Shown here: positions 18,150 to 27,036 of the stretch, in pieces
Layout: the number at the start of each line of letters is the position of its first letter
Numbering within the stretch: position 1 is the first letter of the stretch
DNA from: Pseudomonas silvicola
GTDB lineage: Bacteria; Pseudomonadota; Gammaproteobacteria; Pseudomonadales; Pseudomonadaceae
Length of the DNA stretch: 64,000 bases
Direction of reading: 5' to 3'
NCBI RefSeq assembly: GCF_026651855.1
Contig: NZ_CP093280.1
Location: forward strand, 2,272,001-2,336,000
Translations under genes and position numbers: made by a program
The notes under the pieces: model-generated
The model's input: only the letters and a program-made list of their open reading frames with translations
Databases searched by the model: none
What the model was told of the DNA's origin: nothing

Positions 18150-18938
18150 TCAGCCCTCGTCGTTCTCGTCCAGGCGCCAGTAGCCCACGGCCTTGACCTC
18201 GGCGGTGTCGCCCAGGTGGTGGTCATCCAGCAGTACCTTGCGCACTCGGCGCGAGAGTGCTGCTTCGGTGGCCACCCAGGCGTATAGCTGGCCTTGGGGT
18301 ATGGTCAAACCGGCAACCGTGGCCACGAGCGCATCCTCACGGCTGTGGCGCTCTACCCAGATCACCTCCACCTGAGCGGCGCTGTTCAGCACTTGCTGCT
18401 CACGGGCATCCTCGATCTCGATCACGACCAGCGCCTTGCGGTTGGCCGGCAGTTCTTCCAGGCGGCGGGCGATGGCGGGGATAGCGGTTTCATCGCCGAT
18501 CAGCAGGTAGCTGTCGAAGATATCCGGCACGATGGTAGAGCTGCGTGGGCCGCCGATGTACAGGTGCTGGCCGGGCGCGGCCTGTTCAGCCCAGGTAGAC
18601 GCGGGGCCGTCGCCGTGGATCACGAAGTCGATGTCCAGTTCGCCCTTGGCCAGGTCGATGCGCCGCGGGGTGTAGTCGCGCATGGCCGGTTTCGGCCCGC
18701 CGTCGCTGGGGCCGCCCAGTTTCAGGGTTTGCAGGGCGGCCTGCTCTTCGGCGTTGCGGGCGAACATCAATTTGATGTGGTCGTCGGCGCCCAGGCTCAG
18801 GAAACCCTCCAGCTCCGGGCCGCCCACGGTGATACGGCGCATGCGCGGGGTCAGCTCGGCAACGCGCAGCACATCCAGGCGGCGGCGCTTGATTTCATGC
18901 ATGACGCGGTGCACGCCCTGGGTATTCTCTGGCTTCAT
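18150..18938 (-). CDS. Siderophore-interacting FAD ferric reductase (YqjH/ViuB type)
   Basis: A 262-residue cytoplasmic flavoprotein of the SIP family, which reduces ferric siderophores to release iron. The FAD-binding motif RDYTPRRID lies near residues 87-95. The SIP signature GDETAIPAIARRLEELP follows, and GYWRLDEND forms the conserved C-terminus. Its start overlaps the end of the PadR gene by four bases, matching the E. coli yqjI-yqjH pairing, except that here the two form one operon instead of being divergent. Confidence 0.92.
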   Translation of the reverse strand: MKPENTQGVHRVMHEIKRRRLDVLRVAELTPRMRRITVGGPELEGFLSLGADDHIKLMFARNAEEQAALQTLKLGGPSDGGPKPAMRDYTPRRIDLAKGELDIDFVIHGDGPASTWAEQAAPGQHLYIGGPRSSTIVPDIFDSYLLIGDETAIPAIARRLEELPANRKALVVIEIEDAREQQVLNSAAQVEVIWVERHSREDALVATVAGLTIPQGQLYAWVATEAALSRRVRKVLLDDHHLGDTAEVKAVGYWRLDENDEG

Positions 18939-19513
18939 ACGGACTTCTCCTGAGGGTGTTGAGTGGTGGCGGGGCCATCGACGATGGCCTTGGCGGTACT
19001 GTTGAGCAGGTCACGGACCCGCGCGATCTCATCAGGGCTCCAGCGTCCATGGTGCAATTGCAGAGCATGGCGCAGGTTATGGACGGCTTCGTGGATCTCG
19101 GCCGGGCGGTCATGGCCGCGCAATGAACGCTTGCTGACGTCGATGCGCGTGCGCACGCCGTCCAGGGCGATGGTCTGTTCGGCCAGCGAGGCACGGCCAG
19201 CGTCGGTCACGGTGTAGAGTTTCTTGCCGCCCTGGGCATCGCCCTGGATCAGTTCGCTTTCTTCCAGGAATGTCAGGGTGGGGTAGATGACGCCGGGGCT
19301 GGGGCTGTAGGCGCCGTCGAACATGCCTTCGATCTGGCGGATCAGGTCGTAGCCGTGGCAGGGCTGCTCGGCGACCAGGGCCAGCAACAGCAATTTCAGG
19401 TCGCCGGGGGCGAACACACGAGGGCCGCGGCCGCCGCGTTCGCGCCCGGGGCGGCGTTCCAGGCCGTCGTGGCCGTCGCCCAATTCTCTGCGGGGGTGAT
19501 GGTGGTCTCTCAT
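18935..19513 (-). CDS. PadR family regulator with His-rich N-terminus (YqjI-like)
   Basis: A 192-residue PadR family repressor. The winged helix starts around residue 37 (LKLLLLALVAEQPCHGYDLIRQIE), with SPSPGVIYPTLTFLEE as the recognition region, then a C-terminal dimerisation helix pair. The first 30 residues are His, Arg and Gly rich (MRDHHHPRRELGDGHDG), like the metal-binding tail of E. coli YqjI, a nickel-responsive PadR protein controlling the ferric reductase yqjH. The downstream reductase gene and the palindrome in its promoter support the same circuit. The metal it senses is inferred, not shown. Confidence 0.88.
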   Translation of the reverse strand: MRDHHHPRRELGDGHDGLERRPGRERGGRGPRVFAPGDLKLLLLALVAEQPCHGYDLIRQIEGMFDGAYSPSPGVIYPTLTFLEESELIQGDAQGGKKLYTVTDAGRASLAEQTIALDGVRTRIDVSKRSLRGHDRPAEIHEAVHNLRHALQLHHGRWSPDEIARVRDLLNSTAKAIVDGPATTQHPQEKSV

Positions 19514-19542
19514 CGTCTTCTTCTCTTCGCTTGGTTTCTTAA

Positions 19543-19562
19543 GATATAGCTTAAGATATATC
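19543..19562 (-). promoter_or_regulatory. Palindromic PadR-type operator
   Basis: GATATAG-CTTAAG-ATATATC is a near-perfect 20-base palindrome with one mismatched pair, and a further half copy (CTTAAGATATAG) overlaps it on the left. It lies 30-50 bases upstream of the PadR start, where the promoter should be. AT-rich palindromes with ATAT arms are usual for PadR proteins, so autoregulation of the two-gene operon is likely. Confidence 0.7.
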
Positions 19563-19628
19563 TTTGTGTTTGCGCAAGTGGAAAAGACGAATGGTTCTCA
19601 TCTGGCAAGACGTGGGCCGCGGGGTTTT

Positions 19629-19659
19629 TCGTGGGAGCGAGCCTCGCCCGATCCCACAG
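19629..19659. repeat. REP-like hairpin, GTGGGA family
   Basis: GTGGGAGCGAGC and CGATCCCAC flank a short loop; it is another copy of the repeat at 5607-5635 and 61104-61170. It lies in the gap between the PadR operator and the end of the PBP-like gene. Confidence 0.65.
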
Positions 19660-19666
19660 GGGGATA

Positions 19667-22600
19667 TCAGCGGGCCGCGGTCGTCTGGGCGGGGGCCTTG
19701 CATTGGGTTTCACCGCCCGGTTGCAGGTACGGCGTCAGCATCGGCGCCATGCCCTTGAGCACCTGCACTGGCAAAGCCGAGGTGAAACGGAAGCCTTCGG
19801 CAGCGCGCCCAGGGACGAAGGCGGTGAGCGTGCCGAAGTGGTTCTCGCCTATGTAGAACACGAACGTGGCAGTACGGTTGATGGCTTTGGAGCCCAGTAT
19901 TCGCCCGCGTGCGCCGAAACTCTCGATGCGGTTGTCGCCGGTACCGGTCTTGCCCCCCATCACGAGTGCGGTGCCGTCGGCGGTCTTGAAACTGCCGGAT
20001 ACGCGCCGTGCGGTGCCGGCGTCCACCACCTGTGACAACGCTTCGCGCATGGCCTGGGCGATTTCCGGCTTGAGCACCTGGCGAGCCTTGTCAGGGGCCG
20101 CGATGACTTCGGTTTCGTACGGCGTGCCTGCGGCAAAATGCAGGCTGTCGATGCGCAGGACCGGCAGGCGCACGCCGTCGTTCTGGATAATGCCGATGAG
20201 TTCGGCCAGGGCGGCCGGGCGGTCACCCGAGCTGCCGATGGCGGTGGCCAGCGACGGCACCAGGTGGTCGAACGGGTAGCCCAGGCGCGCCCAGCGCCGG
20301 TGGATGTCGAGGAAGGCTTCGATCTCCAGCATGGTGCGGATGCGGCTGTCGCGGGCGCTCTTGTGGCGGCTTTTGAACAGCCAGCCATAGACTTCCTGGC
20401 GTTCGAAATGGCTGGCGGTCACCGCTTCGCTGAACTTGGCGTCCGGGTGCTGCATCAGGTAGCCCACCAGCCACAGGTCCAGCGGGTGCACCCGGGCGAT
20501 GTAGCCCTGGTCGGGCAAGTCCCAGTGGCCCGGGCCGTAGCTGTCGTAGTATTCGCCCAGGCGCTTGGGCGTGACGGTTTCGCCCTTGCCCAGGTGCGAG
20601 CGCACGAAACTTTCGAAGGTCGCCTCGCTGGCAGTGGGGTACAGGTAGCGGTGCACGGCGGCCAGGTGCGAGGCGGTAGGGTGCAGGCCGTCGAGGAAGG
20701 TGTCCAGGCGCTCGGCCGTTGTCTTGCCCTGGTAGCGCTTGTAGAAGCGCAGCAGGAAGTCACTGCCTTCCTTGTCGGCGAAGCGCGCCAGGTATTCCTG
20801 ACGGCGCGGGTCGCCGTCGTCCTTGAGCAGTTCGGCACTGTTGTTCGGGCCGTTGTAGGTGGTGTAACGCACGATATCGCGCATCAGGCGAATGAAGGGC
20901 AGGTTGATGGACTCGCGCAGGGCTTCCTTGAGTGTGGGAATGCGGCCGTTGTCTTCGTTGCGGAAGTTCTTGAAGGTATGGGCTCCGCCACCGGTGAAGA
21001 AGCTCTCACCCGGGCTGGCCGAATACTTGCGCTCCAGGGCGGCGTCGAGCATGGGTTTGAGGCTCTGGTCCTTGGCCTGGGCCAGGTAGTCCACGGCCCA
21101 GCGGCTGAGGCGGTCCTGCTCATTGATATCGACTTTTTTCAGCGCCACCGGCGACTGGCCGGCGAAGCGGTCGTGCAGTTCGCTGATGATCTCCAGGTAG
21201 CTGGTCAGCACGCGCATCTTGGCGGTGGAGCCCAGTTCCAGTTTGCTGCCTTCGTTGATGTCGAAGGGCTGGTCGGTGTTGTCGGTCTGCACCCGCACCC
21301 GCGAGCCATCGGCGGTGCGCTCCATCAGGGTGAAACTGTATTTGACTTCCGGGGTACTGGCGGCTGTCAGCAGGTGTTCGCCGATCAGTCCCAGTTGCTG
21401 GGCAAAGGCGGGGTCGGCGAGGTGCTTGAGGTACTCGGTGACCTGGGTTTGCAGGTCGTTCTGCAAGGTGGTGGTGGCTGACAGGTCAAGGCGGTCAAGG
21501 TCGTAAAGTGGCCGGTTGAGCAGCATCGACAGGCGGCTGCGGGCCACGCTGATGCCCTTGTTGCTCTCCACTGGCTGGATCGTCGGTTGCTGCACCCAGT
21601 CGCGATAACTGACCTTGCTGGCCAGGGCGGCATCAGCCAAGGGGCGGTCGATGACATTGTTGGCGGCCAGCAGGCGGATATGGCTATTGGTCAGCTCCGC
21701 CAGCTCATCGTGGCCCCTGTTGAGGAAGTGCGAAGGGCGGCGCTGGGCAATCATCAGCGACAGCACTTCACGCAGTGCCAGGCCACGTTCGGCCAAGGCC
21801 TTGGGGCTGCTGTCGGTCGAGCGCAGCACCTGGTTCACCCGTTGGAAATCCGAGCCGTACCATACGCGCAGGCCCTCGGCCATGCCGTGCACTTCGCCGT
21901 GGCCGGGCACTGCCGACAGCGGCACGCTGTTAAGGTAGTCGCGCACGATACGCTGGCGCGCTTCCAGGGTTTGCGGGCCGTCCTGGTAGGCGCGCACGCT
22001 GGCGGAGACCATCTGGCGAATCTTTTCGCCACCTGACACGGTCAGGCCGTCGGGGGAGTGCCGGTACTTCTCCAGTTGCGTGGCCAAGGTGCTGCCGCCG
22101 GCCGATTGCCCTGGCAGGGAGAACACCTTCGCCACCTGGGTATAGGCGGCCTTGCCGAACCGCGGCCAGTCCACCGCCGGGTTGAGCAGCGGTTCGCGTG
22201 GGTCCAGCAGGCTGCGGTTTTCCACGAACAGCAGGCTGTTGACCACCACCGGTGGAATGTCCTGGAACTGGGCGTACAGTTGCTGCGGGTAGTGAAACTC
22301 GTAGAGCACGTCGGCACGGCAGTCGGTGATGGACAGGCCGGCCTGGATCTTTTCCTCGTAGGGAATGAACAGGCCGCGGTCGTAGTAGGCCATGAGCGAC
22401 GGCGAGAAGCGGGTCTGTTCCTTGACCACGTATTCGCGCTTGATCAGGCGGGGCAGGAACTGGCCCAGGTCGCTATAGCCCAGGCGCTTGTCGAAGGGGC
22501 CTTCGCCGGGGTAGGCAATGGAGTCGCTGGGGCCGGGGGCCAGGGTGTAGGTCAGGTCCTTGGCGTAACGGCTGAATTCGCGCGACTGCAACTTGGAGGT

Positions 22601-22774
22601 ACGCATTTCGGCACGCATGGCAAAGGCCAGCGCCACCAGGGCGACCACTACCAGCAGCCAGAACAGGCGGCGCCACAAGCGGCGCTGGCGTGGGCTTTTC
22701 GGCGGTGTGGGGTTAGCCGGGCTGTCGGTGGGGACCGCAGTCCTGGTGGGTTCTGTCTGCCACAAAGCGCCCAT
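19667..22774 (-). CDS. Divergent class A PBP-like transglycosylase/transpeptidase
   Basis: A 1035-residue inner-membrane protein with one N-terminal helix (about 34-52) and a large periplasmic part. A GT51-like domain begins near residue 170: FVENRSLL and GGSTLATQLEK correspond to the first two GT51 motifs. Where active enzymes have R-K-x-x-E, this protein reads GGEKIRQMV, so the second conserved glutamate is glutamine. The transpeptidase domain keeps the active-site motif STAK near 515, RESINLPF as the SxN region, and GGKTGTG near 940. Length is well above that of PBP1a/1b because of extra sequence between domains. Transpeptidase activity is likely; glycosyltransferase activity is doubtful. 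It is transcribed alone. Confidence 0.8.
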   Translation of the reverse strand: MGALWQTEPTRTAVPTDSPANPTPPKSPRQRRLWRRLFWLLVVVALVALAFAMRAEMRTSKLQSREFSRYAKDLTYTLAPGPSDSIAYPGEGPFDKRLGYSDLGQFLPRLIKREYVVKEQTRFSPSLMAYYDRGLFIPYEEKIQAGLSITDCRADVLYEFHYPQQLYAQFQDIPPVVVNSLLFVENRSLLDPREPLLNPAVDWPRFGKAAYTQVAKVFSLPGQSAGGSTLATQLEKYRHSPDGLTVSGGEKIRQMVSASVRAYQDGPQTLEARQRIVRDYLNSVPLSAVPGHGEVHGMAEGLRVWYGSDFQRVNQVLRSTDSSPKALAERGLALREVLSLMIAQRRPSHFLNRGHDELAELTNSHIRLLAANNVIDRPLADAALASKVSYRDWVQQPTIQPVESNKGISVARSRLSMLLNRPLYDLDRLDLSATTTLQNDLQTQVTEYLKHLADPAFAQQLGLIGEHLLTAASTPEVKYSFTLMERTADGSRVRVQTDNTDQPFDINEGSKLELGSTAKMRVLTSYLEIISELHDRFAGQSPVALKKVDINEQDRLSRWAVDYLAQAKDQSLKPMLDAALERKYSASPGESFFTGGGAHTFKNFRNEDNGRIPTLKEALRESINLPFIRLMRDIVRYTTYNGPNNSAELLKDDGDPRRQEYLARFADKEGSDFLLRFYKRYQGKTTAERLDTFLDGLHPTASHLAAVHRYLYPTASEATFESFVRSHLGKGETVTPKRLGEYYDSYGPGHWDLPDQGYIARVHPLDLWLVGYLMQHPDAKFSEAVTASHFERQEVYGWLFKSRHKSARDSRIRTMLEIEAFLDIHRRWARLGYPFDHLVPSLATAIGSSGDRPAALAELIGIIQNDGVRLPVLRIDSLHFAAGTPYETEVIAAPDKARQVLKPEIAQAMREALSQVVDAGTARRVSGSFKTADGTALVMGGKTGTGDNRIESFGARGRILGSKAINRTATFVFYIGENHFGTLTAFVPGRAAEGFRFTSALPVQVLKGMAPMLTPYLQPGGETQCKAPAQTTAAR

Positions 22775-22979
22775 AGTCGTCAGCCCGGTCAGGTAAATTC
22801 ATCGTACCTGCCTGAAGCTTAGACGCTGGCCGCCAATGGTGAAAAAATTGTCGAACGTGCAACGAAAAAAACCGTTGGCGCGGCTAACTCCTTCCGGGGC
22901 GGGAAAAAAGTATAGCCCAATCCACGCCGCGCGTTGTGCAGCACAACACCCCACGCCAGCACGGTGGAACCGGCATTCC

Positions 22980-24416
22980 CTAGCCGCGCATCATCTCCTT
23001 GACCATGCGCTCCTGCTCCGCCAGGTCCTTCTGCCGCGCATCGATGCGCGAGGCCAGCTGGAAGTTGTTGGCCGCCCGGCGCTTGGCGAAGTCCAGCTGC
23101 TGCTGGGCCTGGCGGAAATCGCCTTCCAGGGCGAAGTATTCGGCGCGGGCCTGGTGCAGGCCGATGATGTTGCCATTGGCGCCACGGGTGTCGGCCACCT
23201 GGTTCCAGACGTCCGGGTCATTGGGCCGCGACTTGAGCAGGTCTTCCAGCGCCTTTTCCGCATCGGCGGTGCGGCTCTGCTTGATCAGCAGGTCGACGCG
23301 CACCTGGTTGAGCGGAAAGTTGCCGGGGTACAGGCCGAGCAGGCGGTCCACCCGCGACTGCGCGTCGGCCAGGTGGTTGCTGGCCATGTCCAGGTCTACC
23401 TCGGCCAGGTTGTAGACGATCTCGTTGGGCGCCTTGGCCAGCAGCGGCTTGAGGTTTTCCCGCGCATCGTTGAACTGGCTGCTTTTTATCTGGGCAATGG
23501 CCAGGCCGTAGCGGGCCGGGTCCGACTTGGGGTTTTCGTCCAGCAGGGCGCGGAAGCGTTTGGCGGCCATGCCAGGGGTGTCCTCGTAGAACAGCTCCAC
23601 GCGTTTCTTGATCAACTGGTAGCGCAGGCTGTCTTCGACGCCCCCGTGCGGAAATTGCTCGGCGCGGTTGCGGGTATCGGCGATCCGCGCCTCGGTGACC
23701 GGGTGGGTCAGCAGAAATTCCGGTGGCTTGGCATCGAAGCGGTATTGGCGCGCCAGCTTCTCGAACATGTCAGGCATGTTGCGTGGGTCGTACCCGGCCC
23801 TTTGCAGGGTGACCAGGCCCACGCGGTCGGCCTCGGCCTCGTTCTCCCGGGAAAACGCCCGTTGGGACTGAATGGCGGCTGCCTGGCTGCCCATGATGGT
23901 CGCCATGCCGGCTTCCCCGCCCCCCGTTGCAGCCAGCACGATGCCGGCCAGCAACGCTGCCATCACCGGTAGCTGCATGCGCTGCTGTTCTTCCACGCCA
24001 CGGGCGAAGTGGCGTTGCGCCAAGTGAGACAGTTCGTGGGCCATCACGCCGGCATACTGGCCTTCGGTGTCGGCATTGAGGAACAGCCCGCCATTGACCC
24101 CGACGATACCGCCAGGCGCCGCGAAGGCATTGAGTTCCTTGCTGTCGATGAGGATGAACTCCAGGCGGTGGTCTTGCAGCTGGCTACTCTCGGCCAGGCG
24201 GTACACCGTGGTTTCGACATAATCCTTGAGCTGCGGGTCGGACAACTGGCCGACCTGGCTACGCAACATGCCCAGCCAGGCGCGGCCCAGGTCATGTTCC
24301 TGCTGGGGGGAGACAATGGCCGAACTGGCGTCGCCAAGTGACGGCAAGTCGTCGGCATGCCCCGGCAGGGCCAGCAGGCAGGCAAGCGTCAGCAGGGTAG
24401 GGCGCAATAGAGACAT
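22980..24416 (-). CDS. bepA: BepA-like M48 metalloprotease with TPR domain
   Basis: A 478-residue periplasmic zinc protease and chaperone that helps outer-membrane protein assembly and removes stalled LptD or BamA substrates. A signal peptide ends near LPGHA. The catalytic HELSHLAQRH motif lies near residue 129, with ENEAEADRVG supplying the third zinc ligand. TPR helices fill residues 270-478. Length and layout are those of BepA/YfgC. It is divergent from the TusA-like gene, with about 130 bases between them. Confidence 0.92.
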   Translation of the reverse strand: MSLLRPTLLTLACLLALPGHADDLPSLGDASSAIVSPQQEHDLGRAWLGMLRSQVGQLSDPQLKDYVETTVYRLAESSQLQDHRLEFILIDSKELNAFAAPGGIVGVNGGLFLNADTEGQYAGVMAHELSHLAQRHFARGVEEQQRMQLPVMAALLAGIVLAATGGGEAGMATIMGSQAAAIQSQRAFSRENEAEADRVGLVTLQRAGYDPRNMPDMFEKLARQYRFDAKPPEFLLTHPVTEARIADTRNRAEQFPHGGVEDSLRYQLIKKRVELFYEDTPGMAAKRFRALLDENPKSDPARYGLAIAQIKSSQFNDARENLKPLLAKAPNEIVYNLAEVDLDMASNHLADAQSRVDRLLGLYPGNFPLNQVRVDLLIKQSRTADAEKALEDLLKSRPNDPDVWNQVADTRGANGNIIGLHQARAEYFALEGDFRQAQQQLDFAKRRAANNFQLASRIDARQKDLAEQERMVKEMMRG

Positions 24417-24545
24417 GCACGGGGCTCTTGGTCGAGAAAGACCTTACTGTAGCCGTGTCATCCGCCGAGGACCAGAGGTGCGCGTGCTTGGGGTATCCTA
24501 GGCGGCCTGCCTGCCCGCGTTGCCTTGCCCTGGAGAAAAAAGCCC

Positions 24546-24785
24546 ATGACCGACGCTGTACAGTGTGACGCCGAGCTTGATGCCAGCGGTCTCAATTGCC
24601 CATTGCCATTGCTCAAGGCCAAGATGGAGCTAAATCGGCTCCAGGCCGGGGCGGTGCTGAAGGTGATTGCCACCGATGCCGGTTCCCAGCGCGATTTTCA
24701 GACTTTCGCCCGGTTGGCAGGTCATGCGCTGTTACAGGAAACTGTACAGGGTGGGGTCTACACCTACTGGCTCAGGAAAGCCTGA
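24546..24785 (+). CDS. TusA family sulfurtransferase
   Basis: A 79-residue sulfur-carrier protein. LDASGLNCPLPLLKAK contains the family's CPxP motif, whose cysteine carries persulfide sulfur; the helix LKAKMELNRLQAG and strand KVIATD follow. The ATG at 24546 has GGAG eleven bases upstream; the in-frame ATG seven codons earlier lacks a site. It is probably cotranscribed with the permease gene that starts 37 bases later. Whether it serves tRNA thiolation or another sulfur route is not evident; the gene is not next to tusBCD. Confidence 0.88.
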   Translation: MTDAVQCDAELDASGLNCPLPLLKAKMELNRLQAGAVLKVIATDAGSQRDFQTFARLAGHALLQETVQGGVYTYWLRKA

Positions 24786-24822
24786 GTGCCCTGCGTGCTG
24801 CGTGCCATAACAAGGAAAACTG

Positions 24823-25893
24823 ATGTTCAAAGTGCTTCGCGACTGGATACAGCGTTACTTCTCGGATGAACAGGCGGTAGTACTCACGGTCCTGCTGGTA
24901 CTGGCATTCACCGCCGTGCTGACCCTGGGCGGCATGCTGGCACCTGTGCTGGCGGGCATGGTCCTGGCGTTCCTGATGCAAGGCCTGGTCACGGGGCTGG
25001 AGCGTCTGCGGGTGCCCTCGGGCCTCGCCGTGGGGCTGGTGTTCGCACTGTTCATGGGCGCTCTGGCGGTGTTCATGCTGGTGCTGGTGCCGTTGCTGTG
25101 GCACCAGTTCATCACTCTGTTCAACGAGCTGCCCGGCATGCTGGGCAAGTGGCAGTCGCTGCTGTTGCTGTTGCCCGAGCGTTATCCGCACCTGGTGTCC
25201 GATGAGCAGGTACTGCAAGCCATCGAGGCGGCACGCGGCGAGATCGGCAAGTTCGGCCAGTGGGCCCTGACTTTTTCGCTGTCCAGCCTGCCGTTGCTGG
25301 TCAACATCATGATCTATTTCGTGCTGGTGCCCATCCTGGTGTTCTTCTTCCTCAAGGACCGGGTCATGATCGCGCAATGGGTCAAGGGCTACCTGCCCCG
25401 CGAGCGTGCGTTGATCACCCGGGTGGGCCAGGAAATGAACCGCCAGATCGCCAACTACATTCGCGGCAAGGTGATCGAGATCATCATCTGCGGCGTGGCC
25501 ACCTACATCGCCTTCGTGGCCCTGGGGCTCAACTATGCGGCGTTGCTGGCATTGCTGGTGGGTTTGTCGGTGGTAGTGCCCTATGTGGGCGCGGTGGTCG
25601 TGACGGTGCCGGTCACCTTGATTGCCCTGTTCCAGTGGGGGTGGGGTGACCAGTTCATCTACCTGATGGTGGTGTACGGCATCATCCAGACCCTGGACGG
25701 CAACGTGCTGGTGCCCTTGCTGTTCGCTGGCGCGGTCAACCTGCACCCGGTGGCGATCATCTGCGCGGTGCTGCTGTTCGGCGGGTTGTGGGGCTTCTGG
25801 GGGATCTTCTTCGCGATCCCGTTGGCGACGCTGTTCAAGGCCGTGCTGGATGCGTGGCCGCGGAATGAACCGCAGGTGGCGCCGATTCTGTAG
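24823..25893 (+). CDS. AI-2E family transporter (PerM-like permease)
   Basis: A 356-residue inner-membrane protein with about eight helices. The family region FFFLKDRVMIAQWVKGYLPRE near residues 176-196 and the C-terminal LVGLSVVVPYVGAVVVTVPV and LDGNVLVPLLFAGAVNLHPV segments identify it. Members export small molecules or ions; the substrate here is unknown. AAGGAAAAC precedes the start. It follows the TusA-like gene, the usual order in this genus. Confidence 0.9.
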   Translation: MFKVLRDWIQRYFSDEQAVVLTVLLVLAFTAVLTLGGMLAPVLAGMVLAFLMQGLVTGLERLRVPSGLAVGLVFALFMGALAVFMLVLVPLLWHQFITLFNELPGMLGKWQSLLLLLPERYPHLVSDEQVLQAIEAARGEIGKFGQWALTFSLSSLPLLVNIMIYFVLVPILVFFFLKDRVMIAQWVKGYLPRERALITRVGQEMNRQIANYIRGKVIEIIICGVATYIAFVALGLNYAALLALLVGLSVVVPYVGAVVVTVPVTLIALFQWGWGDQFIYLMVVYGIIQTLDGNVLVPLLFAGAVNLHPVAIICAVLLFGGLWGFWGIFFAIPLATLFKAVLDAWPRNEPQVAPIL

Positions 25894-25937
25894 GGGAGGA
25901 CTGCCATGGGCATGGCCTGGGCCCTTGGTCGTCCCGA

Positions 25938-25969
25938 AGATCGAACGCCGTGCGCACGGCGCTCGATCT
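25938..25969. repeat. 32-base near-perfect palindrome
   Basis: AGATCGAACGCCGTGC followed by GCACGGCGCTCGATCT is a palindrome with one mismatched pair. It lies between the convergent permease and bcp genes and shares its arm with the repeat at 12711. It may fold as a cruciform or act as a bidirectional transcription stop, though no T-run follows. Confidence 0.7.
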
Positions 25970-25985
25970 CCCGAACGCCGCAGAA

Positions 25986-26459
25986 CTAGTTCCTGGCCAA
26001 TGCCTGTGCCGCCGCCAGCACCGCATCCACATGCCCCGGGACCTTCACGCCACGCCATTCCTGGCGCAGTACACCGTCCTTGTCGATCAGGAACGTGCTG
26101 CGGTCCACGCCCAGGTATTCCTTGCCATACAGCTTCTTGAGCTTGATCACGTCGAACAGTTGGCACAGGGCCTCGTCCTTGTCGCTGATCAGGTCGAAGG
26201 TGAAGGCCTGTTTGCCCTTGAAGTTCTCATGGGACTTGAGGCTGTCACGCGACACGCCGAACACCTCGGTGTTGGCGGCCTTGAAGGCGTCGTGCTGGTC
26301 ACGGAAGCCCTGGCCCTGGGTGGTGCAGCCCGGGGTGCTGTCCTTGGGGTAGAAGTAGATCACCACCTGGCGGCCCTTCAGGGCGCTCAGGCGGATGGAC
26401 TGCTCGCCGGTGGCCGGCGCTTCGAAGTCCGCGACCGGCTGGCCAATTTCAACTGCCAT
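25986..26459 (-). CDS. bcp: Thioredoxin-dependent peroxiredoxin, Bcp/PrxQ
   Basis: A 157-residue cytoplasmic peroxidase for hydrogen peroxide and organic hydroperoxides. The peroxidatic cysteine is Cys45 in DSTPGCTTQ. The resolving cysteine that E. coli Bcp has five residues later is absent (Gln50). The only other cysteine is Cys99 in EALCQLF, so the enzyme is either of a 1-Cys type or uses Cys99 to resolve. Length and the YFYPKDSTPGC and FLIDKDGVLR motifs are standard. It sits just downstream of gcvR, spaced by 16 bases, the usual pairing in pseudomonads. Confidence 0.93.
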   Translation of the reverse strand: MAVEIGQPVADFEAPATGEQSIRLSALKGRQVVIYFYPKDSTPGCTTQGQGFRDQHDAFKAANTEVFGVSRDSLKSHENFKGKQAFTFDLISDKDEALCQLFDVIKLKKLYGKEYLGVDRSTFLIDKDGVLRQEWRGVKVPGHVDAVLAAAQALARN

Positions 26460-26475
26460 GGGGGTTGTCCTTTTC

Positions 26476-27036
26476 TTACATGGGGTTCTGTGGGCGCCAC
26501 GGCTCGATCAACGCGTCCAGGTTCAGGGCGTCGGCGAAGTCCAGGAACTGGTCGCGCAGCCAGCTGATCTGCACACCGGCCGGCAAGGTCACGGTGAAGG
26601 TGGCGTTGAGCATGGTGCCGCCGGTCTGCGGGGCCTGGTAGGTGTCGCAGGTCAGGTTCTCCAGTTCCACGTTGTGGTCGATGAAGAACTGGCACAGCTC
26701 GTTGATGATGTCCGAACGGTACACCGAGCTGACATACGCCACGTAGGGCAGCGACATCGGGCGGCTTTCCAGCGTGGCGCTGCGCACCAGGTTGACAGTG
26801 AAACCGTGCTTCTTGGCCAGCGAGCCGAGGCTGGTTTCCAGGCGCGCCAGGGCGTCCCAGTTGCCCGACACCTGCAGCACCAGGGCGCTGTACTCGCCGT
26901 GGCGGGTCAGGCGCGAGGTCACCACGGAGCAACGGCTGTCGTGGCTGGCACGGCACAGCACGTTGGTCAGCTCCATGGGGTTAGGGCCAAGGGCACTGAT
27001 GACAAGGAATTGTTCGCGAACTGTGGGGGTGGACAT
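26476..27036 (-). CDS. gcvR: Glycine cleavage system regulator GcvR (two ACT domains)
   Basis: A 186-residue protein with two ACT domains (about residues 8-85 and 97-175), as in GcvR, which in E. coli binds GcvA and represses the glycine cleavage operon. VREQFLVISALGPNPMELTNVLCRAS opens the first domain; the second contains HNVELENLTCDTY. No gcv genes are in the window, so the role is by family only. It is divergent from dapA. Confidence 0.88.
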   Translation of the reverse strand: MSTPTVREQFLVISALGPNPMELTNVLCRASHDSRCSVVTSRLTRHGEYSALVLQVSGNWDALARLETSLGSLAKKHGFTVNLVRSATLESRPMSLPYVAYVSSVYRSDIINELCQFFIDHNVELENLTCDTYQAPQTGGTMLNATFTVTLPAGVQISWLRDQFLDFADALNLDALIEPWRPQNPM

